In this document: positions 13,241 through 24,709 of the stretch, piece by piece
Layout: each line of letters starts with the position of its first letter
How positions within the stretch are numbered: the stretch's first letter is position 1
From: Hydractinia symbiolongicarpus
Taxonomy: Eukaryota > Cnidaria > Hydrozoa > Anthoathecata > Hydractiniidae
DNA: 64,000 nucleotides
Assembly (NCBI RefSeq): GCF_029227915.1
Contig: NC_079882.1
Location: forward strand, 22,637,001 to 22,701,000
Reading direction: 5' to 3'
Program-made: the position numbers and the translations under genes
The notes under the pieces: generated by a model
Told to the model about the DNA's origin: nothing
Database searches by the model: none
What the model saw: the letters and a program-made list of their open reading frames with translations, nothing else

Positions 13241-15848
13241 TCTATATAATAATACGCTAAGTGTGTCGGTGTGTCTGTAACAGTCAAAGTGGATATGTTC
13301 ATTTTCCTTTGATGTTGCCGAAAAAAATCTTTGATGTTGCCGTAGAATATATGTCTTCTTTGTCGTGAAAAGCTGCGAGTTTTGTGTGGTTTGTTAAATG
13401 AAGTTCTAGCACAAAGTAACGGAGATTGTGTTTGCAAAAAAAATGGCTGTTCTTTTTAAGCATTTTCTGCTCTTTCCTTCAAAATAAATCTTTACAAAAG
13501 CATTTGAAAAGGGGCATGGTATATAAATGAAGTATAGAAAGGTTTCTGTAAGGTTTGTTTATGTTTTTTTTTAGTTTTGTTGATATTATTGATGCTAGAC
13601 ATGTTTGTTAGCTAACATCATAAAACCAACCACACCAGCAACAACCTAATAATAGCTAGCTAGCTCGAACTTTATAAATATGTAGCAATGTTCTTTATAC
13701 CTAGCTAAGTCTCCAGTTTATATTCAACTGACCAGCTATTAGCTGCTGTAGCTAGCTTATGTTTGCTTTAGTTTTATGTTGCTTTTTACATGTAGCTAAG
13801 CTAGCTACCGTAGTGTTATCTTAGTGGTCTTTGCTAAGAATGTGACTAACTTATTTCATTTAAGCTTAAATTACCAAGCCACAACAACTTTTAAAAAAGT
13901 ATTACATAATATTTAAGAAGAGTTTAAGGACTGTTTTTAAGCAAATAATGATTTTTTCACATTTTGTGTATGCAAATAATGTATTTTCACATTTTGTGTA
14001 ACTAAACTTATATACATCGGTTACATGCAATATGACGAAACGATTTTTATTTAACATGTAGTAGTTCTGGTACCTTAAGTGTAGTGATTTTTGTTCTTCT
14101 AGATGTTCTGACTAAAATGTTTTTGTTTATGACATTTTGTCTTAATTAAGAAAAGTTTCAACTTTTTTGAGGGAGTACAACACCGAAAAAACTTGTGTTT
14201 TTTTTATATTTTGTGTAAATTCTTACCGGGCAGGAGTCTGTACATACCGAAATGACTGATCCTTCTCTATTTATAAATTAATGTACTGTCAAATTGATTG
14301 TTTTTGTTTTAACATGAATTATGACTCAAAGTTTGTTTTTGCATTTCAAATTTGACTAATTAGCCTAAAAAATTTGCCAATTGGTTTTACACTCTGTTCT
14401 TTTTTATATATATTTTATGTGAACATAGAAGTACAAAAGTAAAGTTAGAAGCCACAAGAAGTTACTTGGAAAGTAAAGAGTGGAGGCAGAAGTAGTAAAA
14501 AAAAGTTAGAAGTAGAAAATGAAAGCTTCGGTTTAAAGTAGATTTGGATTCACAAATAGTAAGAACTTTTTAGATATTTTTAGACGTTATGTCTTTATGT
14601 CGCTAGAGTTACGTGTCATGCAGATTCGCATTTGCCAGGAAAAAGTCTCTTAAAAGCTTCAAATTCTTTATATTTTACCGCGTTTTTTATAAAAAAATCT
14701 GGCATATTTTTTACACTTTTTTGCATAATTACTGTTATCAAACAAATGTGTTAGCGAAACTTTTGGTTTGTTGAACTTACTGCAAATGTCATAATTCTTA
14801 TATTGCTATTGTTTCTCTTTATATGCGTTTTACTAAGCATAAATAGTTAGCTGGTGTCCTCCCAGTTTAACTATATTTAACTGGCTATCTGTTTTATCTA
14901 ATGTTACCTTCAAGCTCCATATATAAACGTAGCTAGCTAACTGATGATAATTGTTGTTATTCCTCTTTTAGCTATTTATACCCACGTTAGTAGTCAAACT
15001 TAGGGATCTTATTTGAGCACGAATTATGATCTAACAAGCCACAAAATCTTTCAACGACTTATTGAACCTTTACGGTTAGTGTGAGGAAAAATTTTACTTT
15101 AAGAGGAATGATTTTGTAAAACTAAAGTGTGTGCGCTAATTGGAGTAAGTTTTATTGTTTTGTTGTTGACATCCTGTTAAACTTCTGTGAGCACACATGT
15201 AAATTACAAGGTTATATATTTTTACAAGGTTAGTGGTTGATATTTTTACAAAGGTTGTTGACATTTTTTGGGAAATTTACCTGTTTTTTTTTACATTTGT
15301 AGTTAAAATTTCTCAGGAAAGAGTAGTATGGTTGCCGATTAATTGTTTGTGTTGCAAACTGCTGTTTTTTAAATGCTTTGTAAACTTTTGTGGAAAAAGA
15401 CCACATTAAAAATACTGAAAGAACAAATTTTTGTACAATTAGACTGTGAGCTGTTGTGTAAGTTGGATTTTTTTTTATATTTTGTTTTATTAACTTTTTT
15501 TTAAACTTTAAACTAACTGTAAGTAACGTAATTATGGGAATAAATATTTAGTGATGATAAAAAATTACTGAATATTCAAACTGAAACTGTTTAACTGTTG
15601 TGAGGGAGGACCATATGCAAGTATATATACTAAAAATAATAATTTGATATTTTACACTTTCCAAGTTAAAACTTAAATGACTGCTTTTTCTGAGTTGAAT
15701 TTGATGAGTCTCATATCAGTTTTGTGGAAGATTTTATGGGTGAAAACAATATAAAACATGCCAATTGAACTGATTTTTGTTTATATTTTGATTTGCTTCT
15801 CATCAACCTTTGTGTTATGCATTTATTGTAAACTTTTGTGAGGAAGGA

Positions 15849-16258
<410 letters not shown>

Positions 16259-17017
16259 TTACTCCTTGCTCATTGCTTTTTCGACATTTCAGTTTAAAAT
16301 GTTTGGTAAAGTCAGTACAGATTATCAGACAAAAAAATTGTTTTGTTAACCGGTTTATTTTTACATTTTGTGCATATTTTTTTCGGGGGAGGATGGTATG
16401 CAACCGAATAAATGATTTTTCAAAGTTTAACTTTTTGTTTTTTGGTGTTTTGTGTTTGTTTAAGTTTGACTTTTTGATATTGTTCAGGTTGTATTGTTGT
16501 ACAAGTATTAAGGGAAAGACAATGTTTAAAATGCGTAAAGAACTTATTTCATAGATCTTTGCTTACTGTTGCAAGCCTTTCTTTTCGACATTTCAGATTA
16601 AAATATTGAAGGTTTTCCACATAATCACATAATAAGATGTACACATATTTTAGATGTGTTATTTCTGACATTATTATTATTGTTGCCGTAACAGTCTGGG
16701 TTGTGACTGTCAATGTTGTAACTTTCTACTAACTAGATTTTACACCTTGCACGCCGTTGTTTTTCAAATTTTGTCTGACGTTTTTTTGGAAGGATTCCAT
16801 GCGATTTGACATGTGATATTTTGTGTTAGATTTTAAGAACTTTTTTGTTAAATTATGACTTATATACTTTCTTTTTATGCATTTTCGGATTATTTTTTTT
16901 AGTAAAAGGCATATTCAATATACTGAAATATTTGATGATGTCATCAAAATTCAAATGACAGAACTTTTCAATTGTTTTTCTGCCTAAGTGGATTTTTCCA
17001 CGGGATTAATCGACTAG

Positions 17018-17744
17018 TATATAATAATACGCCAGTTCCGTGTCTCTGTGACAGGCAAAGTAAAAGTGCTCGTTTTTCTTTGATGTTGCCGAAATATGCA
17101 TGTCTATATGTTAAATTTTCTGAGGTTACGGCGCGACGTCAATAACACTACTTTAACGTCAATATCTTATATGAAATTAGTGAAGCCATTACAGTGTACC
17201 TAAAATTTTGAGGGCAAAAAGCTTGGAAACGAGGTGGTGACGTCAATGATTTTTCACCGCGTGGGTAACTAGGGACCACCTGGGACCAATTTGGGTAGGT
17301 TTCCCAAACCTGGGTCCTTGAATCCGTTTCGGATAGACGGGTTGATGATGTCATCACAAAACCTACAAACCCCAATATCTCTGCAACCGTTTGTCAAAAG
17401 TTCATGTTCCTATACATTTTCTTGATCAGCATTCAGAGATCTATACGATGAATGCAACGTATGTACGAATTTGTGAAGAAATTTTTTTTTGAACTTTTGG
17501 TAGGGACTTTGCAGCAAAATTTTTATATCCCTATATCTCCTTAGGCGTCTTTTAAAAACATACGGTACTATACATTCTTTGATCAGCGTTTCAACCTCTG
17601 CACATTACAGACAACAAATGACTAAATTTCACCAATTTTCTTTTTGTATATGCACTGCTGACGTCAGGAAAAAATCTAAAGCAACCTATTTTGCCATTGT
17701 TCTTCTGCGCCTTAGTGGATTTTTCCACGGGCCTTATCGACTAG
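17018..17744 (+). mobile_element. Helitron array, element 7
   Basis: Begins TATATAATAATACGCCAG (one C lost from the usual TCTATATAAT start) right after CTAG and ends GTGGATTTTTCCACGGG, CCTTATCGACTAG. The body is homologous to the 958-2050 pair, including the GGGTAACTAGGGACCACC segment and TGACGTCA sites. Confidence 0.8.
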
Positions 17745-19763
17745 TCTTATATATAAATTCCCTTGCGTGAGTAAATTGTGAGTCCACGACACGCAACTCA
17801 CGGGTCACTTTCCTATGGCGTGGCCGTACGCTAAAATTTACTAAAAAAATAAATAAGCTGCTAAATAAGAAAACAGGGGGTCCGTTTGTCATTTATGCTA
17901 CAGCGCCGTTCTCGTTCGTTACGGTTGAAATAATTTCATTTTACCCCCGGCTTACCATGTGCGCGCCGTGTATTGTATGGAAACAAGTGAAAAAACAAAT
18001 GAAAAAAGAAAACCGAAGCGAAAAAGGGTGCCTGTTTTTCAAATTAATCCTGAAAAAAGATACTTCAAACAAAGCATGCCAGTGGTTACTCATTATGAGG
18101 TTAGCTTAAAGCTTATATGTTTTTCTATATTTTACATTTTTGTGTTTTGGGACCCGGGTAGTATCGTATTCGAATATGACTGTAATTCGAATTTAAAATG
18201 TAAAAAACAAACCGTTGTTGTCGAACGAAGTTAATGTTGTTGTCAGAACGAAATAATGTTGTTGTCAGAAATATTTTTTAAAACGAAGAAAAACGTACGA
18301 TGATATAACATCACAAAAAGAATTAATTGGAAATGCATCAGACAATTGTAGCTATACATTATCAATTCGTTCTCTTTGGGATGAAGTGAAATTTAGTTAT
18401 CAAAGTAAAAAACCGTTTGGACCACTGAGGAAGCGAAAAAAAAGCAGGTGTGTTCTCTAAATTATTTGATAGAGAATTGATTTTGGGTGTATAACGATTT
18501 CTTAGCCGTTTCTTCCTTAAGTTTGTTGTTGGATCTTGAGCCGGAAAATATTTTCTTTTTGTACTTATTTTGTAGGAATATACTCTGAAAAATGGGTCAG
18601 AAGTTTAGAATATCCTAAGATTATGTCTGAGCTTGATAGTAAAAATATGAACATTTGTATGACGCACAAAATTGATTAGAAGTTTACTTTTTTATTGTAT
18701 ATCAAGCGAATGGGCTGTTACATGTAGTAGAGTTGCCATTAGCTAGCTATAGTATCTTATAGCATGCTTTATTTTATTAAGGCATTATATATTCAGGCCA
18801 TAGTCACGTTTAAGAACATATTAAGAATAATGAGGATAGCATTTGTCAAAAAAGTTAAGAACATCGAGGCTGAAACTAAAACACACTATTCTTATAAATC
18901 AGCGTGTATATCCTAGAGAAGAATTTACATCAACTGTAAAAAGTAATTTTTCCGTGGTTACTGTTTTAAGACTACACACTGTGTGATTCAGTGTTGATGT
19001 CCTGTTGATGAACCTAAACCTCAAACCTAAACTTAAATCAATGTGTTTACATCTGTTACGTTACGATCGTTTGAATTATATTCCACTCTTAAATTGGAAA
19101 ACGCTACATTGTTATCTTCTTTGATTTTATGCGTGATTTTTTTGATTATAAGTTTGGGTCTGTTAAAGAAAACTGTTCTTTTAATATTTTGGATTGAAAT
19201 ATTTCGGTAGATATAAAATATACAAAATGATTCAAGTTTTTCATTTCCCTTTTTCATGTGTTTTCAACTAATAATTTCTTATATTTTGAGTATAACTTTG
19301 GAAGGTTTGCCGTATGCAACAGACTGAATAGCTGATTTTGTATGGCTTTTTTTAATGTTTGTTATCCTTTTTTTCCTTGGTGTACTTCTGGAATGGCAAA
19401 GCAAGTATATAGTTTTAACGTATTCCGCTTTTTACGTAATCGTTGTTATACGCCTTTGATTTTTTTGGACATTTTCCACTTTTATTTCATAATTTTTTTA
19501 TTATTTTTTTTGTTGAACATACTTAGATTTTTAGATTTTTTGTTTAAACTTTTATAAACATAGAACAATGCAGATTGTGAGCGACCTCGATTCCAGGGCT
19601 TTTTTTCTTTATGCCATCCCGTTATGAAAGAGACAGAGACCGGGGACGAGGTTGAAATGTGAGTTTTGAGAATTCAAATAACTGTGTTGCATCTTTTTGT
19701 ATGGTATCTATTACATCGGTTTAATAAGAGATTCAGTGGATTCTTCCACGGGAATTCGACTAG
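17745..19763 (+). mobile_element. Helitron array, element 8 (2.0 kb, exon-like content)
   Basis: Starts TCTTATATATAAATTCCC after CTAG and ends GTGGATTCTTCCACGGG, AATTCGACTAG at 19760-19763, where the older Helitron relic resumes. The 5' end differs from other members. It contains exon-like ORFs with splice signals (17977-18447). Capture of host sequence is possible but not shown. Confidence 0.55.
17977..18447 (+). CDS. Exon-like ORF pair of unknown function inside a Helitron
   Basis: Exon 1 (17977-18099) encodes 41 residues, very basic at first (METSEKTNEKRKPKRKR), then VPVFQINPEKRYFKQSMPVV, ending at a GTTAGC donor in phase 0. A CAG acceptor at 18268 opens a 179-base phase-0 frame (18269-18447): KYFLKRRKTYDD...SIRSLWDEVKFSYQS, ending at AG|GTGTGT. 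A further open stretch follows TTTTGTAG at about 18575, but its phase does not match, so the model is incomplete. I do not recognise the family. It could be a captured or broken gene, or chance. Confidence 0.3.
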
Positions 19764-20505
19764 TTTAAATTAATTAAGCAATTACAATACACTTATAATT
19801 TTGGTGCTAAATAATTTGGATATAAAGTGGTCACGTCAATTATTTTCACGTCAATTATTTTGGACATTACTCTTCACTTACGCCAGCATAACTTTGAACT
19901 CTTAGAACACCTTAACTGTTCATTGCAGGTACACAATCCTGTAAATGTTCTTCATCTGTGTTTCAAACTCTACAAAAAACACAACAGCTAACAAAATCTT
20001 ACAACAAACTTTTTCCTGTAATGACAGGTCATTGGTGACGTCATCAAATTTCAAATGACGGTGCTTTGAAGCCAAATAACTTGAAAACGGTGTGGTGACG
20101 TAAGTCAAGTTTTGCCGTGTGTTTACCAAGGGACAACCTGGGACCATCATCAAAAAAACATTGGATTCCAAAATTTTTTAACTCCTTGTCAATGACTCTT
20201 TATGAACCATAGATAAAGATTATACGTTAACGATTGTGGAAACAAATACCTACCTGCTCCTGTAACACGATACGTATTGCAGGCTGGAGTGTGTTTAAGT
20301 GAATTTACCTTCCTCCTATTCAGGGCCGTTGTTACCTGGTTGATTCTATACCTTTCAAGATCTATACGATGAAGGCAACGGGTATACAAATTTCTAAAAA
20401 GAGTTTTGTGTCTAGACAGGTCCTTGCTGACGTCAGAAAAATTTAAGGACGGGTTATTTCACTATTGTCCTGCCTTTGTGGATTTTTCAACGGGCCTTCA
20501 AAGAA
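19764..20505 (+). mobile_element. Older Helitron relic, right part
   Basis: Continues the relic of 8815-8936. It includes TGACGTCATC, the GGGACAACCTGGGACC segment, GATCTATACGATGAAGGCAA and a decayed 3' hairpin (GTGGATTTTTCAACGGG near 20478). The same relic is uninterrupted in unit 2 at 56860-57960. The ORFs in it are not conserved. Confidence 0.6.
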
Positions 20506-23170
20506 CTAAAATATTAATGAGAACCGTGTGGACCTAAGATGCCTTCCCTAGTGACAGGATTCTTTGTTACCGGTTGGACGTTGTATTCCATTATTTTTGC
20601 ACATAATTTTGATGAAAAACCAAATGTTAGATGCACTGCGAATGGAACCACTTTAAAAATAATGATGAATGGAGCTGTTCATGAAGATATATGTAATATG
20701 ATTTGCTCAATAAATATATCTGGTTATTGAATTCCTTTTTGTGACGAGGTTAACGGACTTAAAAATTGCTTTTTTGTATCTTGGAAATAAACCGCCTAAA
20801 TTTTGAAACTCGTAGAGTATATATAATTCAAAATAGTTATGTATGTAATTTTGTAGTTCGGTTAGATCGGTATGAAAGATACTCAATTATTAATATTATC
20901 CGTTCCAAATCAATAATATTTTACTTTCTCCGTAAGCTGGAAGCAAAAAGCACAACCATCCTAAATGTGTACTGCAGTTAAGCCAATACACTAGTTCGTA
21001 GTTTCAGCTAATTATTGCTTAAATTAATCTTTCTTTTGCTCTTATTAAAAACTAAAAAAAGGAAGCAAACTATTATGAATTAAGAAGGCTCTGACCATGA
21101 AAAAAAAGTGAAATCATTTTTTGGAAATATCTTAAAAAGAAAAGTTACAATTCCTACACTTATGTTTCAAGTAGGGTCACTGGCAAAAACATAGTTAATT
21201 TTCATGCCGTGGGACTAATTATTTCTTCAGAAAATTAGAAATATTCATAATGTCCATTGTCAAAGCCTTATTAAATTCATTCTGTTTACTTCTTTTTTTC
21301 AACAGAAAACGAGAGAACAACTTAAACTGTGAAGAGATGTATTGCTGATGGCATTAAGTATCACAAACATGGTAACCCTCTTAAATTTAAATATATAACC
21401 ACAACCTTGGGTAAAAAGTATTACAGCATGCATTAAAGTAAATTGAAGCATATCTGCGAATAACGAGACATTTTAGCAAAGTGGATGCGTTCAATTTCTT
21501 CTGAAGTAACCGAAAACTTTATATCCAATTTGTTAACTTTATTGTTAACTTTGCAACATAATTTTATCCTCTCTTTTGCTGAATTTCATGGACGGGCGAA
21601 GCCGCAGATGTTTTCGTAGCCTAACAATTATTCTATTATAATAATACCTTGTTATTTTGTTACGCCATTAGCTAATGTGTTTATTTGGATTAGAAGTAGC
21701 ATGTCGAAAAGTTTATTGACGTTAAATGAAGACGTGAATTCAATACACTGACCGTACTATTTCTAAAACTAGTTGATTAGGCCCGCAAAAATATCTACTA
21801 AGGCGAGAAAATATTGGTTGTTTAAATTGTGATTACGCCAGCTATGACCCGTTGATGCACAGTAAAATTTTTTATACTTTTTGGACAAACGGTTGATTTA
21901 GTTATAGGAAATTGGTCCGAATTTCATTTCAGGTAATCCCTTCCAAGCTATTTAGCCTCAAACATAAAAAAAGCGATACAATGGCTTTGCTAATTAAAAA
22001 AATGCTATTAACGACAAAGTATATCTACGTCGTGCCGTATCCAAAACATCTTTTTGCTGCTAATGCAATAATGCAGTTCACACTAGCGCCAAAAATTTCA
22101 GCACTTTTTTATTTTTTTTAACTCAATGTTATACTCAGTAGTAAGAAAGTCAATATTTACATTAAATATTGCACACAAAAAGTTAAACTTTTCTTTTTCA
22201 TTAAGTTTGTTTATTTGGAAATTCTAAGCCTTATTTTAAAGTTGTATTTTAAATACAGATTGGTTGATAAATTCCTATTTGCTATGGTCGTTGAAACTAT
22301 TAAAACTACTCCGACGAATGGTCGCTTATTTGTGCGACTACTTTAAATAAAATGTAAACCCGTCTTAAGATTTTTGCCAGACGTATATACCGTGGGCATC
22401 AATAATTTACTAGTTGCAGTTTTTCTGATAAGATTTTATTTACCTTACATCAAACTGTTACATCAAATTTTACTCACAATTATGCTGTTTACAATATACT
22501 GTTTACAATATGTCAAACTGAAGTGTAGAAAATTACTAAAATGTGTAAAAAGTTCTTGCTTACAAAAAGCAATAAAAAAGAAAATATAAAACTAATCTCT
22601 GTGGTAACCGCCCAGCGATTTTCTGATGAAACAATACCAAGAAAAGAAAAAAACCCATAAAAACACGAAACGGTTTTACTTTGAAACAGCAATACAAATC
22701 CACATCTTGTAATAGGCGAGAAAAACAATGTATTATATGGATATGTACAAGAAAAAGCTGCGTATGAGTAAAACGAACCGCAAACGATGGAAGTGAGGAT
22801 TTTTAAATATTTTCTGATTTTGTGACATAAGAATAAAAACTTTCAAAAACCTGTTCTTTCATCCCTCCTAAATTAACAACAATCTTAAATACATTTTAAT
22901 TAATTAGAAATAATTGCAACTTAAAACACCAAAATATTATTCAAAATGCACTAATATTCTACATTAAAAAAGAAGCGCTTATTCCAATCGCACATGATTC
23001 ATTACATAATTCATGTTCCTTTGCAAAACAGTTTGTGATATGGCCGCTTGATCAAATAGATGGTATTTTTATTGTTTTTAATATTTCAAATTAGTTCCTG
23101 GGCTCAAGGAAATGCTCCGCTCTAAATGTTTACAAATTAATTAATTGGTCTTTTGCTGTTGCGCTAGGAA
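20506..23170. repeat. 3' flank of RPTP-1, duplicated with the gene
   Basis: Matches 57960-60280 apart from insertions; for example ACACGGTGTAAATAAACTGA and AGAAGCGCTTATTCCAA recur. It probably includes the 3' UTR, but no clear polyadenylation site was chosen. No other gene seen. Confidence 0.75.
21460..21665 (+). mobile_element. Decayed Helitron junction
   Basis: An AAAGTGGATGCGTTC start-type segment at about 21478, a GGACGGGCGAAGCCG 3' segment at about 21591, then TTCTATTATAATAATACC, the start of another unit. Both termini are mutated. Confidence 0.5.
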
Positions 23171-24709
23171 TTAATTAAAGTTGGAGTACGTTGCAAATGA
23201 ATCCAAGTATTTATTCAACACGGTGTAAATAAACTGATACTGTCGCTAAAAGAGAAAATGAGTAAATAAATACAGTGCGTGGAATTTCAAATGTCTTCTA
23301 AGTTTATTCATTCATTTTTTTTATTCATTCATTCAATTCACTCACTTAGTGATTAATTTTTTCAATATTTCATTCATTACTCGTTATTTCATTTCTTCTT
23401 TTTCCTAGTGGATCTGACATTATGTCACCATAATTTACTATGCCCTGTTCTTAGGACTTTAAACTTGACTTACCATGTTTTCAACAAACTCAGGCCTTGC
23501 TAATCTCATTCTTCGTACAGTTTGAAACACATCAACATGCTGTTCAACTTTCAGTTGATCCAGTGCATTCATACACGCTATGAAAGTTCCACTACGATTT
23601 GCACCATCACTTAAAATACAGAACAAAATATTTATCGATACAACTATTCTGTTGCTTCATCAATGTGAAGGGTGTTGGAAATAAAAATTTTATCACCTGC
23701 AGGTAACCAATATGGTGCCATCTCCATAAAATTGTTGCGACTTTTAAAGTCAGCAAAGAACTACAATCAGGAATATCATGGTTTGGCCAATTTAATTGCA
23801 ATTTATTAACTTTGCGATGATTCTAAATTTAGGAATAGTATAACTGAATCAGTCAATAATTTAACGCTGATACAGACGAAAACACAAATTTTCTTGCGTA
23901 ATAAACTAAGTTTCTCTTGTTTCAACATCAACTGCTAGAAGTATTCAAATGTAACTAGCTGTAACTATGTTAAAACAATATAACAAACAACGAAATTTCT
24001 TCGTAATTACGTCTTGTAAGGCAGACATAATTAGTCATGTGACATTTCTTGCCATTAAATTATCTTAATTCAGGTTTTAGCATGAGAACAGCAAAAGCTA
24101 GAGAGATAAGCTGTTTTTTCTATTCATTACAACATGTATATGTAATCGCACGTTTACGAGTGCAATTAGGAAATAATCGAACGAGTATTTTTTTTTTACT
24201 TTTAATTTTCTGAGTCCGTTAGGACGAGGATAAATTTAAAAATCAAAAAGAATTACGAGTTCGATTATTTCCTAATTGCACTCGTAAACGTGCGATTACA
24301 TATACACGTTACAATCAAAAATTCCATCTGTTTTGCCCTTTTTAAGGACATAAGTATACGTACGTAAAAAAATTGCAAACCGTTTTGTTTGATATAATGA
24401 AGAACTGCATATTGATATCACCAACACGAGTGCTTGATTCAACATTCACTGTAAGATTACCAAACTTTTCCGATCCCTCAACTGGACAAAAAGATGGATA
24501 GTTATGATAATTCTCGTCAGTGCTATTTAACATTACAATCGTAGTCACATTGTTTGCCATGATAGCCTCCCAAAAATCATCCAATGTTTCAACTAATGGT
24601 GCTTGCGTAGCTATTATACCATCTTTCTTTTTGTAACCATTAACAAAGACAGCGTTGATATAATCGGTAGAATTTGTGGTTTGAGGCACATATACACGAA
24701 ACAAGTCAC
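23171..24709 (-). CDS. RPTP-1 exons 21-24: pseudophosphatase domain D2, frameshifted
   Basis: Exons 24381-24709, 23697-23822, 23474-23609 and 23171-23245. D2 has TDYINAVFVNGY, IIATQAPL and DDFWEAI. Its WPD loop reads WPNHD, lacking the acid. The P-loop in exon 23 reads SDGANRSGTF, and the last exon ends RQYQFIYTVLNKYL...NFN then TAA. Exon 22 is 126 bases against 140 in RPTP-2: 15 bases are missing and one is added near 23735-23752. The frame therefore reads GYLQ and meets TGA at the junction with exon 23. Downstream exons remain clean, so the lesion is recent, allelic, an assembly error or bypassed by splicing. Confidence 0.85.

Noticed and set aside
20539-20730. 63-residue plus-strand ORF with a signal-like start
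   Set aside because: The duplicate copy near 57990-58140 is disrupted by frame changes and stops, so it is not under coding constraint.
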